From Desulfobacteraceae bacterium (GTDB lineage Bacteria; Desulfobacterota; Desulfobacteria; Desulfobacterales; UBA5852), in contig JABZFP010000013.1 of the NCBI GenBank assembly GCA_014237395.1, forward strand, positions 1 to 64,000: a stretch of 64,000 nt of DNA, given 5' to 3'. The position numbers were made by a program, and so were the translations under genes. Each line of letters opens with the position of its first letter. The stretch's first letter is position 1. Positions 56,786 through 64,000 of the stretch are shown here, in pieces. The notes below the pieces were generated by a model, which was not told where the DNA came from, searched no databases, and was given only the letters and a program-made list of their open reading frames with translations.

Positions 56786-58435
56786 ATGAGCGACACCGAC
56801 GTTCCCGGCCGGATGGCCCTCGATTACCACGAACGCACCAAGCACCATCCGCACCGCTATGCCCGTTCGGCCGGCACCATTGACTGGGATAACCAGCCGG
56901 ATCCCTTCCGGACCTACATCGACGCCCCAACGCTTTCGCTGCCACTCGACACACCCGACCCCGCCCTGGATTATGCATCGCTTTACCGCTCTGCCGCGAC
57001 AACCCCGGCACCTTTCACGCCATCGACGATCAGCTCCTTGCTGGCGCTATCACTGGGACTTTCCGCCTGGAAAGCCGTGCCGGGCCAGCGCTGGTCCCTG
57101 CGCATCAACCCGTCCAGCGGAAACCTGCATCCCACCGAAGCCCATCTGATGACGATCGGGGTTTCGGACCTTTCGGACGGCATCTACCACTATCATCCGC
57201 TGCAGCATGCCCTGGAAACGCGCGCCCTTTTTCCGCCGGCGGCCGTTCGTGCCGTGACACCCCACCTGGCGCCGCCGTGCCTGGCCATAGCCCTTAGCAG
57301 CATTTTCTGGCGGGAATCCTGGAAATACGGTGAGCGCGCCTATCGCTACTGCCAGCACGATATCGGGCACGCCCTGGCGGCCCTGAGCATGGCCGCACGC
57401 CTTTTGGGCTGGCGGATGGTATACCAGGCGGCAGCCGACGCCGATATCGCCGCCGCCTTCGGCCTCGACCGCACCCTATGGCCGGCCCAGGAAGCCGAAG
57501 AACCGGCCCTGGTCGCCGCAGTCGTTCCCGCCACCGAAAACCACCCGCCGCGGGTATTCCCGGCCGCGGCGGTCGACATCCTGGCCGCTGTCGACCTGAC
57601 GGGCCGGCCCAACCGGCTGAGCGCCCGTCACCAGGAATGGGATATCATCCCCCGCACCGCCGCCGCCTGTCGCCAGCACCGTGGCATAACCCCGCCCCCC
57701 ATGCCAAAGGACTCCCGGGACAAGCTCCAGCCGTCGCCGGCAGCGGCGGCAGCGGCAGCCATCATCCGCCAGCGCCGCAGCGCTCAGGCCTTCGATCCCG
57801 ACGGGCAGCTGGACTGCGACGCTTTTCTCGCCATGCTGGACCGGACGATTCCCCGCCGGGACTGCCCCCCATTCGATGCCGCGATCGGCCCGATACGCAT
57901 CAGCCTGGTGCTCTATGTCCACCAGGTTCTGGGCATTCCGCCCGGTTGCTATGCTTTCATCCGCCACCCCGACCATCTCGAAAGCCTTCGTGCGGCAACC
58001 TCGCCATCCTTCTCCTGGACGCCTGCAACACCTGACGTCCCTCTCTATCTTTTGACGCCGGGTGACGTGCGGGCCGAGGCCATCGACCTCTCCTGCCGGC
58101 AGGAAATCGCCGGATTCAGCACCTTTTCGCTGGGAATGCTGGCCCGGTTCGAATCGGAAGTGCGTCACACGCCCTGGATCTATCGCCACCTGTTCTGGGA
58201 AGCCGGTATGATCGGGCAGATCCTCTATCTGGAAGCCGAGGCCCGAGGCGTCCGGGGAACCGGTATCGGCTGCTACTTTGACGATGCCGTCCACGCCCAG
58301 CTCGGGTTGCAGGACCGCAGCTGGCAAAGCCTCTATCATTTCACCGTCGGTTTCCCGGTCGAGGATCAGAGATTGCAGACCCTTCCGCCCTATTTCCATC
58401 TCCCGCCCGAACGGCCGCTACATTCCCAGGGCTAA
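56786..58435 (+). CDS. SagB-type tandem nitroreductase-family dehydrogenase
   Basis: 549 residues, two nitroreductase (FMN) domains in tandem: the first around RWSLRINPSSGNLHPTEAHLM, the second beginning IIRQRRSAQAFDPDGQLDCDAF with GMIGQILYLEAEARGVRGTGIGCYFDDAV. This is the SagB/ThcOx-like architecture found alone in many anaerobes. In peptide pathways such enzymes oxidise azolines to azoles; no precursor peptide or cyclodehydratase is nearby, so another flavin reduction is likely. Distinct ribosome site not obvious. Confidence 0.85.
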   Translation: MSDTDVPGRMALDYHERTKHHPHRYARSAGTIDWDNQPDPFRTYIDAPTLSLPLDTPDPALDYASLYRSAATTPAPFTPSTISSLLALSLGLSAWKAVPGQRWSLRINPSSGNLHPTEAHLMTIGVSDLSDGIYHYHPLQHALETRALFPPAAVRAVTPHLAPPCLAIALSSIFWRESWKYGERAYRYCQHDIGHALAALSMAARLLGWRMVYQAAADADIAAAFGLDRTLWPAQEAEEPALVAAVVPATENHPPRVFPAAAVDILAAVDLTGRPNRLSARHQEWDIIPRTAAACRQHRGITPPPMPKDSRDKLQPSPAAAAAAAIIRQRRSAQAFDPDGQLDCDAFLAMLDRTIPRRDCPPFDAAIGPIRISLVLYVHQVLGIPPGCYAFIRHPDHLESLRAATSPSFSWTPATPDVPLYLLTPGDVRAEAIDLSCRQEIAGFSTFSLGMLARFESEVRHTPWIYRHLFWEAGMIGQILYLEAEARGVRGTGIGCYFDDAVHAQLGLQDRSWQSLYHFTVGFPVEDQRLQTLPPYFHLPPERPLHSQG

Positions 58436-58696
58436 AGGCCCCCGTCGGCCGAGAACATCCCCATGACGGTCACCAAAAAAAGGCCGCTCGTAAGGCCTCC
58501 CTGGCCAATCTGTATCCCGGACGCCGCCGGTGCGCGGTCTTTTCTATTGTGCCAGGCGTTGAAACCGGCTATGCCACCATCGTTTATAAGTCACCGCATC
58601 TCTTTCAACATGAATCGTTAGCGGTGATGCATACCTTCCATGACGAACCCGATGCGGCGCCGTGCCGGAGTGCCGCTGATCATAAAGGCCTGTTTC

Positions 58697-59806
58697 ATGA
58701 TGCCTGCCAAACCAAAACCGACCACCATAGAGGCCCTGTGCCCCCGCCAAGCGTGCACCGCCATCCGCAAGGCCCTGCGCACCTGGTATGACCGACACCA
58801 GCGCCCCCTCCCCTGGCGCCAATCCCGGGATCCCTATCGGATATGGGTGTCGGAGGTCATGCTGCAGCAGACCCAGGTCAAGACCGTGCTCCCCTATTAC
58901 GAACGTTTCCTGGCAGCCTTTCCCGACATCCACAGCCTGGCCGCGGCCGGGTCCCAGACGGTTCTTAAACTATGGGAAGGCCTGGGCTATTACCGCCGGG
59001 CCCACCATCTGATGGAAGCCGCCCGCACGATCACCCGTGAATACAACGGATGCCTTCCAACCGAACGCGATGCTTTCCGCACCCTGCCGGGGGTCGGCGA
59101 TTATATTGCCAATGCCGTCATGAGCATTGCTTTCGGTCAACCCTGGGCCGTGGTGGACGGTAACGTCAAACGGGTGCTGGCGCGGCTGTTTTGTCTGGAA
59201 GATCCGGTCAACCGGCCGTCGACCCATGCCCGGTTTCAGGCCCTGGCGGATCACCTTCTGGATCGATCCGATCCTTCAACTCACAACCAGGCGGTCATGG
59301 AGTTGGGGGCGCTGATATGCCTCCCCCGTAATCCGGGCTGCCAGGCCTGCCCCCTGGCCGCCCGCTGCCGGGCTGACAGCGATGGTGTGGTGGATCGGTA
59401 TCCGGTGCGGGATAAGAAAGCCGCCATACCGGAGCACGCCATGGTGGCCGGCGTGGTCCATAAGCGGGGAAACGTATTGCTGGTGCGACGCCCGGACGAG
59501 GGTTTCCTGGGCGGATTGTGGGAGTTTCCGGGAGGACGCTGCCAAAAAAAAGAAAGCCTGCCCGAAGCCTGCCGGCGGACCGTTCAGGAACAGACCGGAT
59601 TGACGATTGCCGCCGGCGCGCCCATCGCCCGCGTACGGCATGCCTACACGCACTTTAAAATCACCCTGGGGGCGGTGGCCTGCCGCTGGGAATCGGGACG
59701 GGTCCGGTTAGACGGCCCGGTGGCCTTCCGCTGGGTGCCGTTGCGGGAACTGGAGGCCTTTCCCCTAACGGGCGCCATTAAAAAGGTGTTGCTGCATTTG
59801 AAATAG
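58697..59806 (+). CDS. mutY: A/G-specific adenine DNA glycosylase
   Basis: 369 residues. RDPYRIWVSEVMLQQTQV carries the catalytic Glu, FRTLPGVGDYIANAVMSIAFGQPWAVVDGNVKRVL the helix-hairpin-helix and Asp, CLPRNPGCQACPLAARC the [4Fe-4S] ligands, and the C-terminal NUDIX-like domain (FLGGLWEFPGGR) recognises 8-oxoG. Removes A mispaired with 8-oxoG. Start chosen among several ATGs near 58697. Confidence 0.94.
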   Translation: MMPAKPKPTTIEALCPRQACTAIRKALRTWYDRHQRPLPWRQSRDPYRIWVSEVMLQQTQVKTVLPYYERFLAAFPDIHSLAAAGSQTVLKLWEGLGYYRRAHHLMEAARTITREYNGCLPTERDAFRTLPGVGDYIANAVMSIAFGQPWAVVDGNVKRVLARLFCLEDPVNRPSTHARFQALADHLLDRSDPSTHNQAVMELGALICLPRNPGCQACPLAARCRADSDGVVDRYPVRDKKAAIPEHAMVAGVVHKRGNVLLVRRPDEGFLGGLWEFPGGRCQKKESLPEACRRTVQEQTGLTIAAGAPIARVRHAYTHFKITLGAVACRWESGRVRLDGPVAFRWVPLRELEAFPLTGAIKKVLLHLK

Positions 59807-59921
59807 CGGCGCGGGAAGGCCGACCCTTCCGCGGGCCCGGTGGCATATGACCGCCAAATGTGATATGAGCCTGCCGCTGCGCGCCACGCGGGCGGCGTCA
59901 ATCTCCCTTTAAGGAAAACCG

Positions 59922-60129
59922 ATGGACCCCAAAAGGCACCACGATGTCATCATTGTTGTATGCGCCTGAAATCAGATTTTTCGCCACCCAGGTGGACACG
60001 GACTGAAACCTGGAAACCCCGATAAAAGGCATTTATGTGGCCGGCGACGGCCCGGGCGTTGCGGACAACATCGTTTCCACCAGTGCCACCGGCCTCATTC
60101 CGGCCAAGGCCATTCTGAACGAAACCTGA
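59922..60129 (+). pseudogene. Collapsed FAD-dependent oxidoreductase remnant
   Basis: A 208-base remnant. It begins with a ribosome site and MDPKRHHDVIIVV, the start of an FAD-binding fold, hits a stop after 15 codons, and ends in another frame with GIYVAGDGPGVADNIVS and TGLIPAKAIL, the C-terminal FAD-contact motif of NAD(P)/FAD oxidoreductases. The middle (about 400 codons) is missing and an in-frame TGA lies between. I judge it a deletion pseudogene. Confidence 0.75.
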
Positions 60130-60190
60130 CGAACCGGGAACTTGGTGTCCGCCAGACCTGACAACGGACACGGAAAGGAGGATAACGGCG

Positions 60191-60565
60191 ATGGACATGA
60201 TCGTCATCGGCGGTGTGGTGACGGGACTGGTCATGGGCAGTTTCGGCTATGTCCTGGCGCGGTTCGGCATTCGGCCATTGCTGCGGTACCACCGCCTCAA
60301 ACAAGGCCTGGCAAGCCTGTTGGACACACTGCTAAAAACGAAGGCCATATCCAGCGAAGCCCGCGACACCCTGCAGCGAACCGCCGTGGCACTCCAGGAC
60401 ATGGTGGATGAGGGGCTGCCCCGCTGGTACATCATAGCGCTTCATAAGAAAGAGGAGCGGCCGCGGGACGCCGTACGCCACCTCCAGACCCTGGCAAACT
60501 GCAAGGCGCCGGAGGCCATTCGCCAGCGGGTCACGGCCGTACAGAACTGCCTGCGGCTGGTATGA
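60191..60565 (+). CDS. Membrane-anchored hypothetical protein
   Basis: 124 residues. One N-terminal hydrophobic helix (MIVIGGVVTGLVMGSFGYVLA) and a basic helical cytosolic part (LKQGLASLLDTLLKTKAISSEARDTLQ). A ribosome site GGAGGA precedes the ATG. No family recognised. Probably anchored in the inner membrane. Confidence 0.6.
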   Translation: MDMIVIGGVVTGLVMGSFGYVLARFGIRPLLRYHRLKQGLASLLDTLLKTKAISSEARDTLQRTAVALQDMVDEGLPRWYIIALHKKEERPRDAVRHLQTLANCKAPEAIRQRVTAVQNCLRLV

Positions 60566-60736
60566 CGGGCTCGGGCGGAAGGGCCCGGGAATTGACGCTT
60601 TGCGGCGACAGGTGTGTCAAAAAATGTCACATCCTAATCGTACGCCGCTGCCCGGTCAGGCCTAAAAAAATTACAACGATTTGTATTTACTAATGATATT
60701 TCTTTTGCGCCACTTCAACAACGGCAATCCGAATGC

Positions 60737-60752
60737 AGGCACGGAGTTTGCT
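60737..60752 (+). promoter_or_regulatory. Sigma-54-like promoter before the DUF882 gene
   Basis: AGGCACGGAGTTTGCT has GG and GC exactly 10 bases apart and matches the GGCACG-N4-TTGC consensus, missing only the first T. Predicted start near 60763, about 90 bases before the gene. Confidence 0.6.
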
Positions 60753-60853
60753 TGAATCATCAGCACCGATACAGCGGTGCGATGACGCGTCCGATCTGGT
60801 ATTCAGCGATCCGGCATTGAACTTTAAATGACCATGCGATAGGATAAAGCGGT

Positions 60854-61450
60854 ATGATTGAAACGGTGCCTTCACAAGCGACGGATTCTCGAATGTTAAC
60901 CGACAGCCATCTCACCCGAAGGCGCTTTCTCCAATTGGGCACGATTTTGGCCGCCGGGCTGATCCTGCCGCCAAGCCTCAAGGCCGTGCCCCGACCGGAT
61001 GACCCGGGTGAACGGCACCTGAAGTTTTTCAACACCCATACCCAGGAGCGGCTGGAAGTCTGCTATCGCCGCGACGGCCGCTACCATCGCGACGCCATCG
61101 CAGCGGTGAACAATATCTTGCGCGATCACCGGACCGATGAAGTCCACCCCATTGATCTGCGGCTTCTGGATTTGCTGCATACCATCCGCAACACGGCCGG
61201 CCCGGATAGTTGCCTGCACATCATCTCGGGCTATCGATCGCCCGCCACGAACACCCGACTGCGCCGCAAAAGTCGCGGCGTGGCGCGCAAGAGTCTGCAC
61301 ATGTTAGGTCATGCCGTCGACATCCGTATCCCGGGGGTTCGCACCGCTAAAATTCGAAAAATCGCCATCGGCCTCAACCAGGGGGGCGTCGGGTATTATC
61401 CGAAATCCGATTTCGTCCACGTGGACATCGGTCGGGTGCGCACCTGGTAG
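60854..61450 (+). CDS. Tat-exported DUF882 (YcbK/MepK-like) peptidoglycan endopeptidase
   Basis: 198 residues. A twin-arginine signal TRRRFLQLG at about 21-29 precedes a hydrophobic stretch. The M15-like domain has HIISGYRSPATNTRLRRKSRG, KSLHMLGHAVDIRI (HxxGxAxD zinc site) and the final FVHVDIGR (HxD). E. coli MepK cuts 3,3-cross-links in peptidoglycan. It converges on and overlaps an L,D-transpeptidase gene that makes such links. Confidence 0.88.
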   Translation: MIETVPSQATDSRMLTDSHLTRRRFLQLGTILAAGLILPPSLKAVPRPDDPGERHLKFFNTHTQERLEVCYRRDGRYHRDAIAAVNNILRDHRTDEVHPIDLRLLDLLHTIRNTAGPDSCLHIISGYRSPATNTRLRRKSRGVARKSLHMLGHAVDIRIPGVRTAKIRKIAIGLNQGGVGYYPKSDFVHVDIGRVRTW

Positions 61451-63211
61451 CCGGTCGTTCGGCGACCACACCTGGGGCGATGGTTTTTCTTTCAGCGCCC
61501 GCATCAACGGGGCATCCCGCTCGTAGATATCCTCCCGGAAAAAGACGGTCCCGCTCTCGTCCGCCCAGGCCGTCCAGTATAGCAGGTGAACCGGAACGGG
61601 GCGTTTCAGCCGAACGACCTGGCGCTGACCGTCACCAAGATGGTTCGCAATGGTCTCCCGGTCCCAGCCGTCCATCCCTTCCAGAACGAATTCCGCCAGG
61701 GTGACGGGGTCCTCCACCCGAATACAGCCCGAGCTGAAACTCCGCGAAACCGAATTGAACAGGCCTTTCGCCGGCGTATCGTGCAGATAGACCGCATGCG
61801 TGTTCGGAAACATGAATTTGATCCGACCCAATGCATTTTTAGGCCCCGGGGCCTGCTGCAGTCGAACCGGGAAATAATCCTTGTTGAACGATGCCCAGTC
61901 CACCTCGTTCGGGGATAGCTCCACGGCGTCTTCCGACCAGCCGGAAAAAACCCGGAAACCTTGTTCTTGAATGTACGCCGGATCTTCCTTGATGCGCGGC
62001 AGAATGTCCTCGACCGCCAACTTGCGGGGAACATTCCAGAAGGGATTGAAATCCAGATATGTCATGGTACCGCTGAAAACAGGCGTTTTGCGGTAGGACC
62101 GCCCCACCACCACCCGCATGGCTCCGCGCACCTTGCTTTCGTCGACCATGGTCAGATTGAAATCGGCAATATTGACCACCAGATAACGCGAGCCCAGGTC
62201 ATTGGGTATCCAGCGCCAGCGCTCCATGTTGATCAGCAGCTGCTGGATGCGCTGGTCCACCGGAACATTCAACGCCTGACGGGTCTTCTTACCGACCACG
62301 CCATCGGCCTCCAGGCCATGGCGATGCTGGAAAGTCTTGACCGCCGCTTCAAGGGGGGCATCGAAATACGACGGCAATGACAGGGGCGGTTCCTTCAGGT
62401 CACCGGAGGCGGCAAGCCGTTCGCGCAATTGCTCCACCAACGGGCCTTCATTCCCCATTTCCAGGCTGGGCCCCGCCTCCAGTTGAGGCCAGCCACCGGC
62501 CACCGCCATGCGACGATACGCGACAAGCGCCTGGCGCAAGCCGGTGTAACCGGTGTAGGGGGGATGCAGCCCCTGGATCAGGGAAGCGATTCGGCCGCCC
62601 TGCAGGCCGTCGTTTACCAGACGGACCAGATCCACTTCGTGGCTGAATGCGCTCCAGGAGGCATGAATCGTCTCCGGGTTGACGCGTCCGCCCAGGATGT
62701 GAGCCCCCAGCAAAAAAGCAGCATCCGTCATGAGGAGGTCAAAATCCGCCCGCAGCCCAAAGATCGCCGGTGTGGCATCCGGACCGGCTGATGCCAGCTG
62801 GGTTGCCATGGTTTGCAGGCGGCCGTAATGGTAGTCTTCCGGGGTCAGGCCCTCGTTGCCGGCCCGGTCGATTTCCGCCAGCAGCGCGTTCGCCTGGAAG
62901 GTCGGTCCCGTATGGGTGGACCAGGCGGGTTCGAAATTGCGGGCCGCATAAAATTCCGGAATCAAGGCGATGCCGCATATCATTTCACCCTGGCAGGTGA
63001 ACTGGCGATCGCTCTGGCGGGCCTGGATCCGTTCCTGGATAATGGCCGCAGCCGGGGATGGATTTCCCTCTTCGGCCTGCAGTTCCGCGCCGCACAGCAT
63101 CATGAAACAAATCAAAACCATCACCGGCCAACACATTCCCGCGCTGCGCCGGGTCGTCCGGCGACGGAAGGCAGTCAATCGGTTATAGCCGTGGTAAAAA
63201 TCAATCGTCAT
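61304..63211 (-). CDS. L,D-transpeptidase (YcbB/LdtD-like)
   Basis: 635 residues. Signal peptide near residues 27-46 (WPVMVLICFMMLCGAELQA). A peptidoglycan-binding domain at about 290-320 (FQHRHGLEADGVVGKKTRQALN) is followed by the YkuD catalytic domain with HDTPAKGLFN and the catalytic Cys in SRSFSSGCIRVEDP. It forms 3,3-cross-links or attaches lipoprotein to peptidoglycan. The last 48 codons, after the normal family end, run antisense through the 3' end of the DUF882 gene for 147 bases. Confidence 0.9.
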   Translation of the reverse strand: MTIDFYHGYNRLTAFRRRTTRRSAGMCWPVMVLICFMMLCGAELQAEEGNPSPAAAIIQERIQARQSDRQFTCQGEMICGIALIPEFYAARNFEPAWSTHTGPTFQANALLAEIDRAGNEGLTPEDYHYGRLQTMATQLASAGPDATPAIFGLRADFDLLMTDAAFLLGAHILGGRVNPETIHASWSAFSHEVDLVRLVNDGLQGGRIASLIQGLHPPYTGYTGLRQALVAYRRMAVAGGWPQLEAGPSLEMGNEGPLVEQLRERLAASGDLKEPPLSLPSYFDAPLEAAVKTFQHRHGLEADGVVGKKTRQALNVPVDQRIQQLLINMERWRWIPNDLGSRYLVVNIADFNLTMVDESKVRGAMRVVVGRSYRKTPVFSGTMTYLDFNPFWNVPRKLAVEDILPRIKEDPAYIQEQGFRVFSGWSEDAVELSPNEVDWASFNKDYFPVRLQQAPGPKNALGRIKFMFPNTHAVYLHDTPAKGLFNSVSRSFSSGCIRVEDPVTLAEFVLEGMDGWDRETIANHLGDGQRQVVRLKRPVPVHLLYWTAWADESGTVFFREDIYERDAPLMRALKEKPSPQVWSPNDRLPGAHPTDVHVDEIGFRIIPDAPLVEADGDFSNFSGANPRDTDVDGMT

Positions 63212-63356
63212 AATACGTTAATCACCTCTCGCGTCGTTTGGCGTGGCTGACCGCTTACTTGCATCAACCGCCTATTCTATGTATAAGCGGTACCTTTCCA
63301 ACGATAACATCGTCGCCGGAGAAGGCAAGACATCACCACCGCCCAAAGGTCGGCAA

Positions 63357-63824
63357 ATGAAAGCCATCGATCCCCACATGCACACGGCGGAACATATCCT
63401 CAATCAAACGGTGGTCCGCTTCCTGGGATGTGAGCGCTGCTTTAGCGCACACATTGAAAAAAAGAAATCCAAATGTGACTATCGTGTTGCGCACGCCCCC
63501 CACCCCGATCAAATCCGGGCCATCGAAAACCAGGTGAACCGGGTGATCCGCGACGGACTGGAGGTCCAGACCGTCATCCTGTCCCGCGCGGAAGCCGTCC
63601 GGCAATTCAATCTACAGCGCTTGCCGGCCGATGCCGGTGATACCATCCGCATTATCCGCATCGGCGATTATGATGCCTGCCCATGCATCGGCGATCATGT
63701 GACGAACACGCACGCGCTCGGAACCTTCCGGATCACCTCATGGGATGTCACCGGCGATGTCCTGCGCATCCGCTTCAAGCTGCAACGCCCGGTATCCGCC
63801 CCACGGAATCCCCTTGACAATTAA
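63357..63824 (+). CDS. AlaX-like trans-editing protein or alanyl-tRNA editing-domain homologue
   Basis: 155 residues from ATG 63357 with AAAGG upstream. The HTAEHILN motif (HxxxH) and the later YDACPCIGDHV (C and H) are the zinc ligands of the second additional domain of alanyl- and threonyl-tRNA synthetases. Free-standing forms deacylate mischarged Ser-tRNA(Ala). The frame extends upstream without a ribosome site. Threonyl-specific members are an alternative. Confidence 0.83.
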   Translation: MKAIDPHMHTAEHILNQTVVRFLGCERCFSAHIEKKKSKCDYRVAHAPHPDQIRAIENQVNRVIRDGLEVQTVILSRAEAVRQFNLQRLPADAGDTIRIIRIGDYDACPCIGDHVTNTHALGTFRITSWDVTGDVLRIRFKLQRPVSAPRNPLDN

Positions 63825-63848
63825 AACGGCAGCCCTCTATACCGACCT

Positions 63849-64000
63849 ATGCTAAACGAACAGGAAAAAAAAGTCATTGCGGCCATTCAGGGCGACATCC
63901 CTGTCTGTGAGCATCCTTATCGCACGCTGGCCGAACGTATCGGTCTTTCCGAAGACGCCTTCTTGTCCACCCTGACCGACCTTCGCCGCCGGGACTTGAT
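63849..64000 (+). CDS. Lrp/AsnC-type HTH protein, possibly siroheme decarboxylase (5' part)
   Basis: 51 residues before the window ends. LNEQEKKVIAAIQGDIPVCEHPYRTLAERIGLSEDAFLSTLTDLRRRDLI resembles the N-terminal winged helix of AhbA/NirD-type proteins, which in sulfate reducers decarboxylate siroheme in the alternative haem pathway. The C-terminal catalytic part is outside the window, so a classic Lrp regulator is not excluded. Confidence 0.75.
   Translation, partial: MLNEQEKKVIAAIQGDIPVCEHPYRTLAERIGLSEDAFLSTLTDLRRRDL

Noticed and set aside
59922..60129. Second selenoprotein reading through TGA
   Set aside because: Reading through the first TGA leads into a frame with no family similarity; the conserved C-terminal motif lies in another frame.

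Overview
The window looks like chromosomal DNA of a strictly anaerobic, probably sulfate-reducing member of the Desulfobacterota (Desulfosarcina/Desulfobacteraceae-like). This is an inference from gene content. The evidence is a HesB-like selenoprotein read through an in-frame UGA, a tungsten-type aldehyde:ferredoxin oxidoreductase, a rubrerythrin-like fusion, a long PurSL-type FGAM synthase, a probable siroheme-decarboxylase-type regulator fragment at the right edge, sigma-54 promoters and GC-rich housekeeping genes.

Layout. 1-2809 (minus) is a minor-pseudopilin operon (FimT/GspH, PilV, PilW, PilX) followed by the start of a secreted Calx-beta protein, plausibly the pilus-tip or adhesin component. 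3190-17711 (minus) is a long housekeeping block: rho, rpmE, prfA, prmC, then rpsB-tsf-pyrH-frr-uppS-cdsA-dxr-rseP, ending unusually in purSL-purQ. 18177-23131 carries cca, a repeat-rich spacer, adk, rpsU, folC and a complete tRNA-Arg(CCG) unit with promoter and terminator. 23325-27101 is an AT-richer two-gene insert just after the tRNA: an FRG-domain protein and a large DEAH helicase, a candidate antiviral defence pair. 27381-38130 is accessory: a metallo-beta-lactamase-fold protein, a lipase-like lipoprotein, a TetR-methyltransferase pair with a tandem operator, a CARDB protein, an acyl-CoA synthetase, a Spy/CpxP-like protein, repeats and an acyltransferase.

38416-48161 (minus) reads as one regulated catabolic unit. 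A PAS-PAS sigma-54 activator is followed by near-perfect palindromes, a consensus -24/-12 promoter, a branched-chain-amino-acid-type ABC importer (binding protein, LivH, M, G, F), an iron alcohol dehydrogenase and an aldehyde ferredoxin oxidoreductase. The order suggests uptake of a small substrate whose alcohol and aldehyde forms are oxidised with reduction of NAD and ferredoxin. 48720-52815 holds an EEP nuclease, an FAH-family protein, a TrmJ-like methyltransferase, ndk and a DUF3786 protein. 53135-64000 (mostly plus) holds FmdB, a macrodomain protein, the selenoprotein, an enoyl-CoA hydratase-like protein, a 50-residue membrane protein, a rhodanese-ferritin fusion, a tandem nitroreductase, mutY, a collapsed FAD-oxidoreductase pseudogene, a Tat-exported DUF882 peptidase overlapping an L,D-transpeptidase antisense, an AlaX-like protein and the start of an Lrp/AsnC-type gene.

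The most interesting items are (1) the recoded selenoprotein, (2) a 180-bp repeat present twice whose hairpins show compensatory changes and GNRA loops, indicating a conserved structured RNA or DNA element, (3) the FRG-helicase pair at the tRNA, and (4) the sigma-54 operon with its palindromic activator sites. Start codons were moved inward in many genes where a good ribosome binding site pointed to a later start. All calls come from reading the sequence; no database search was run.
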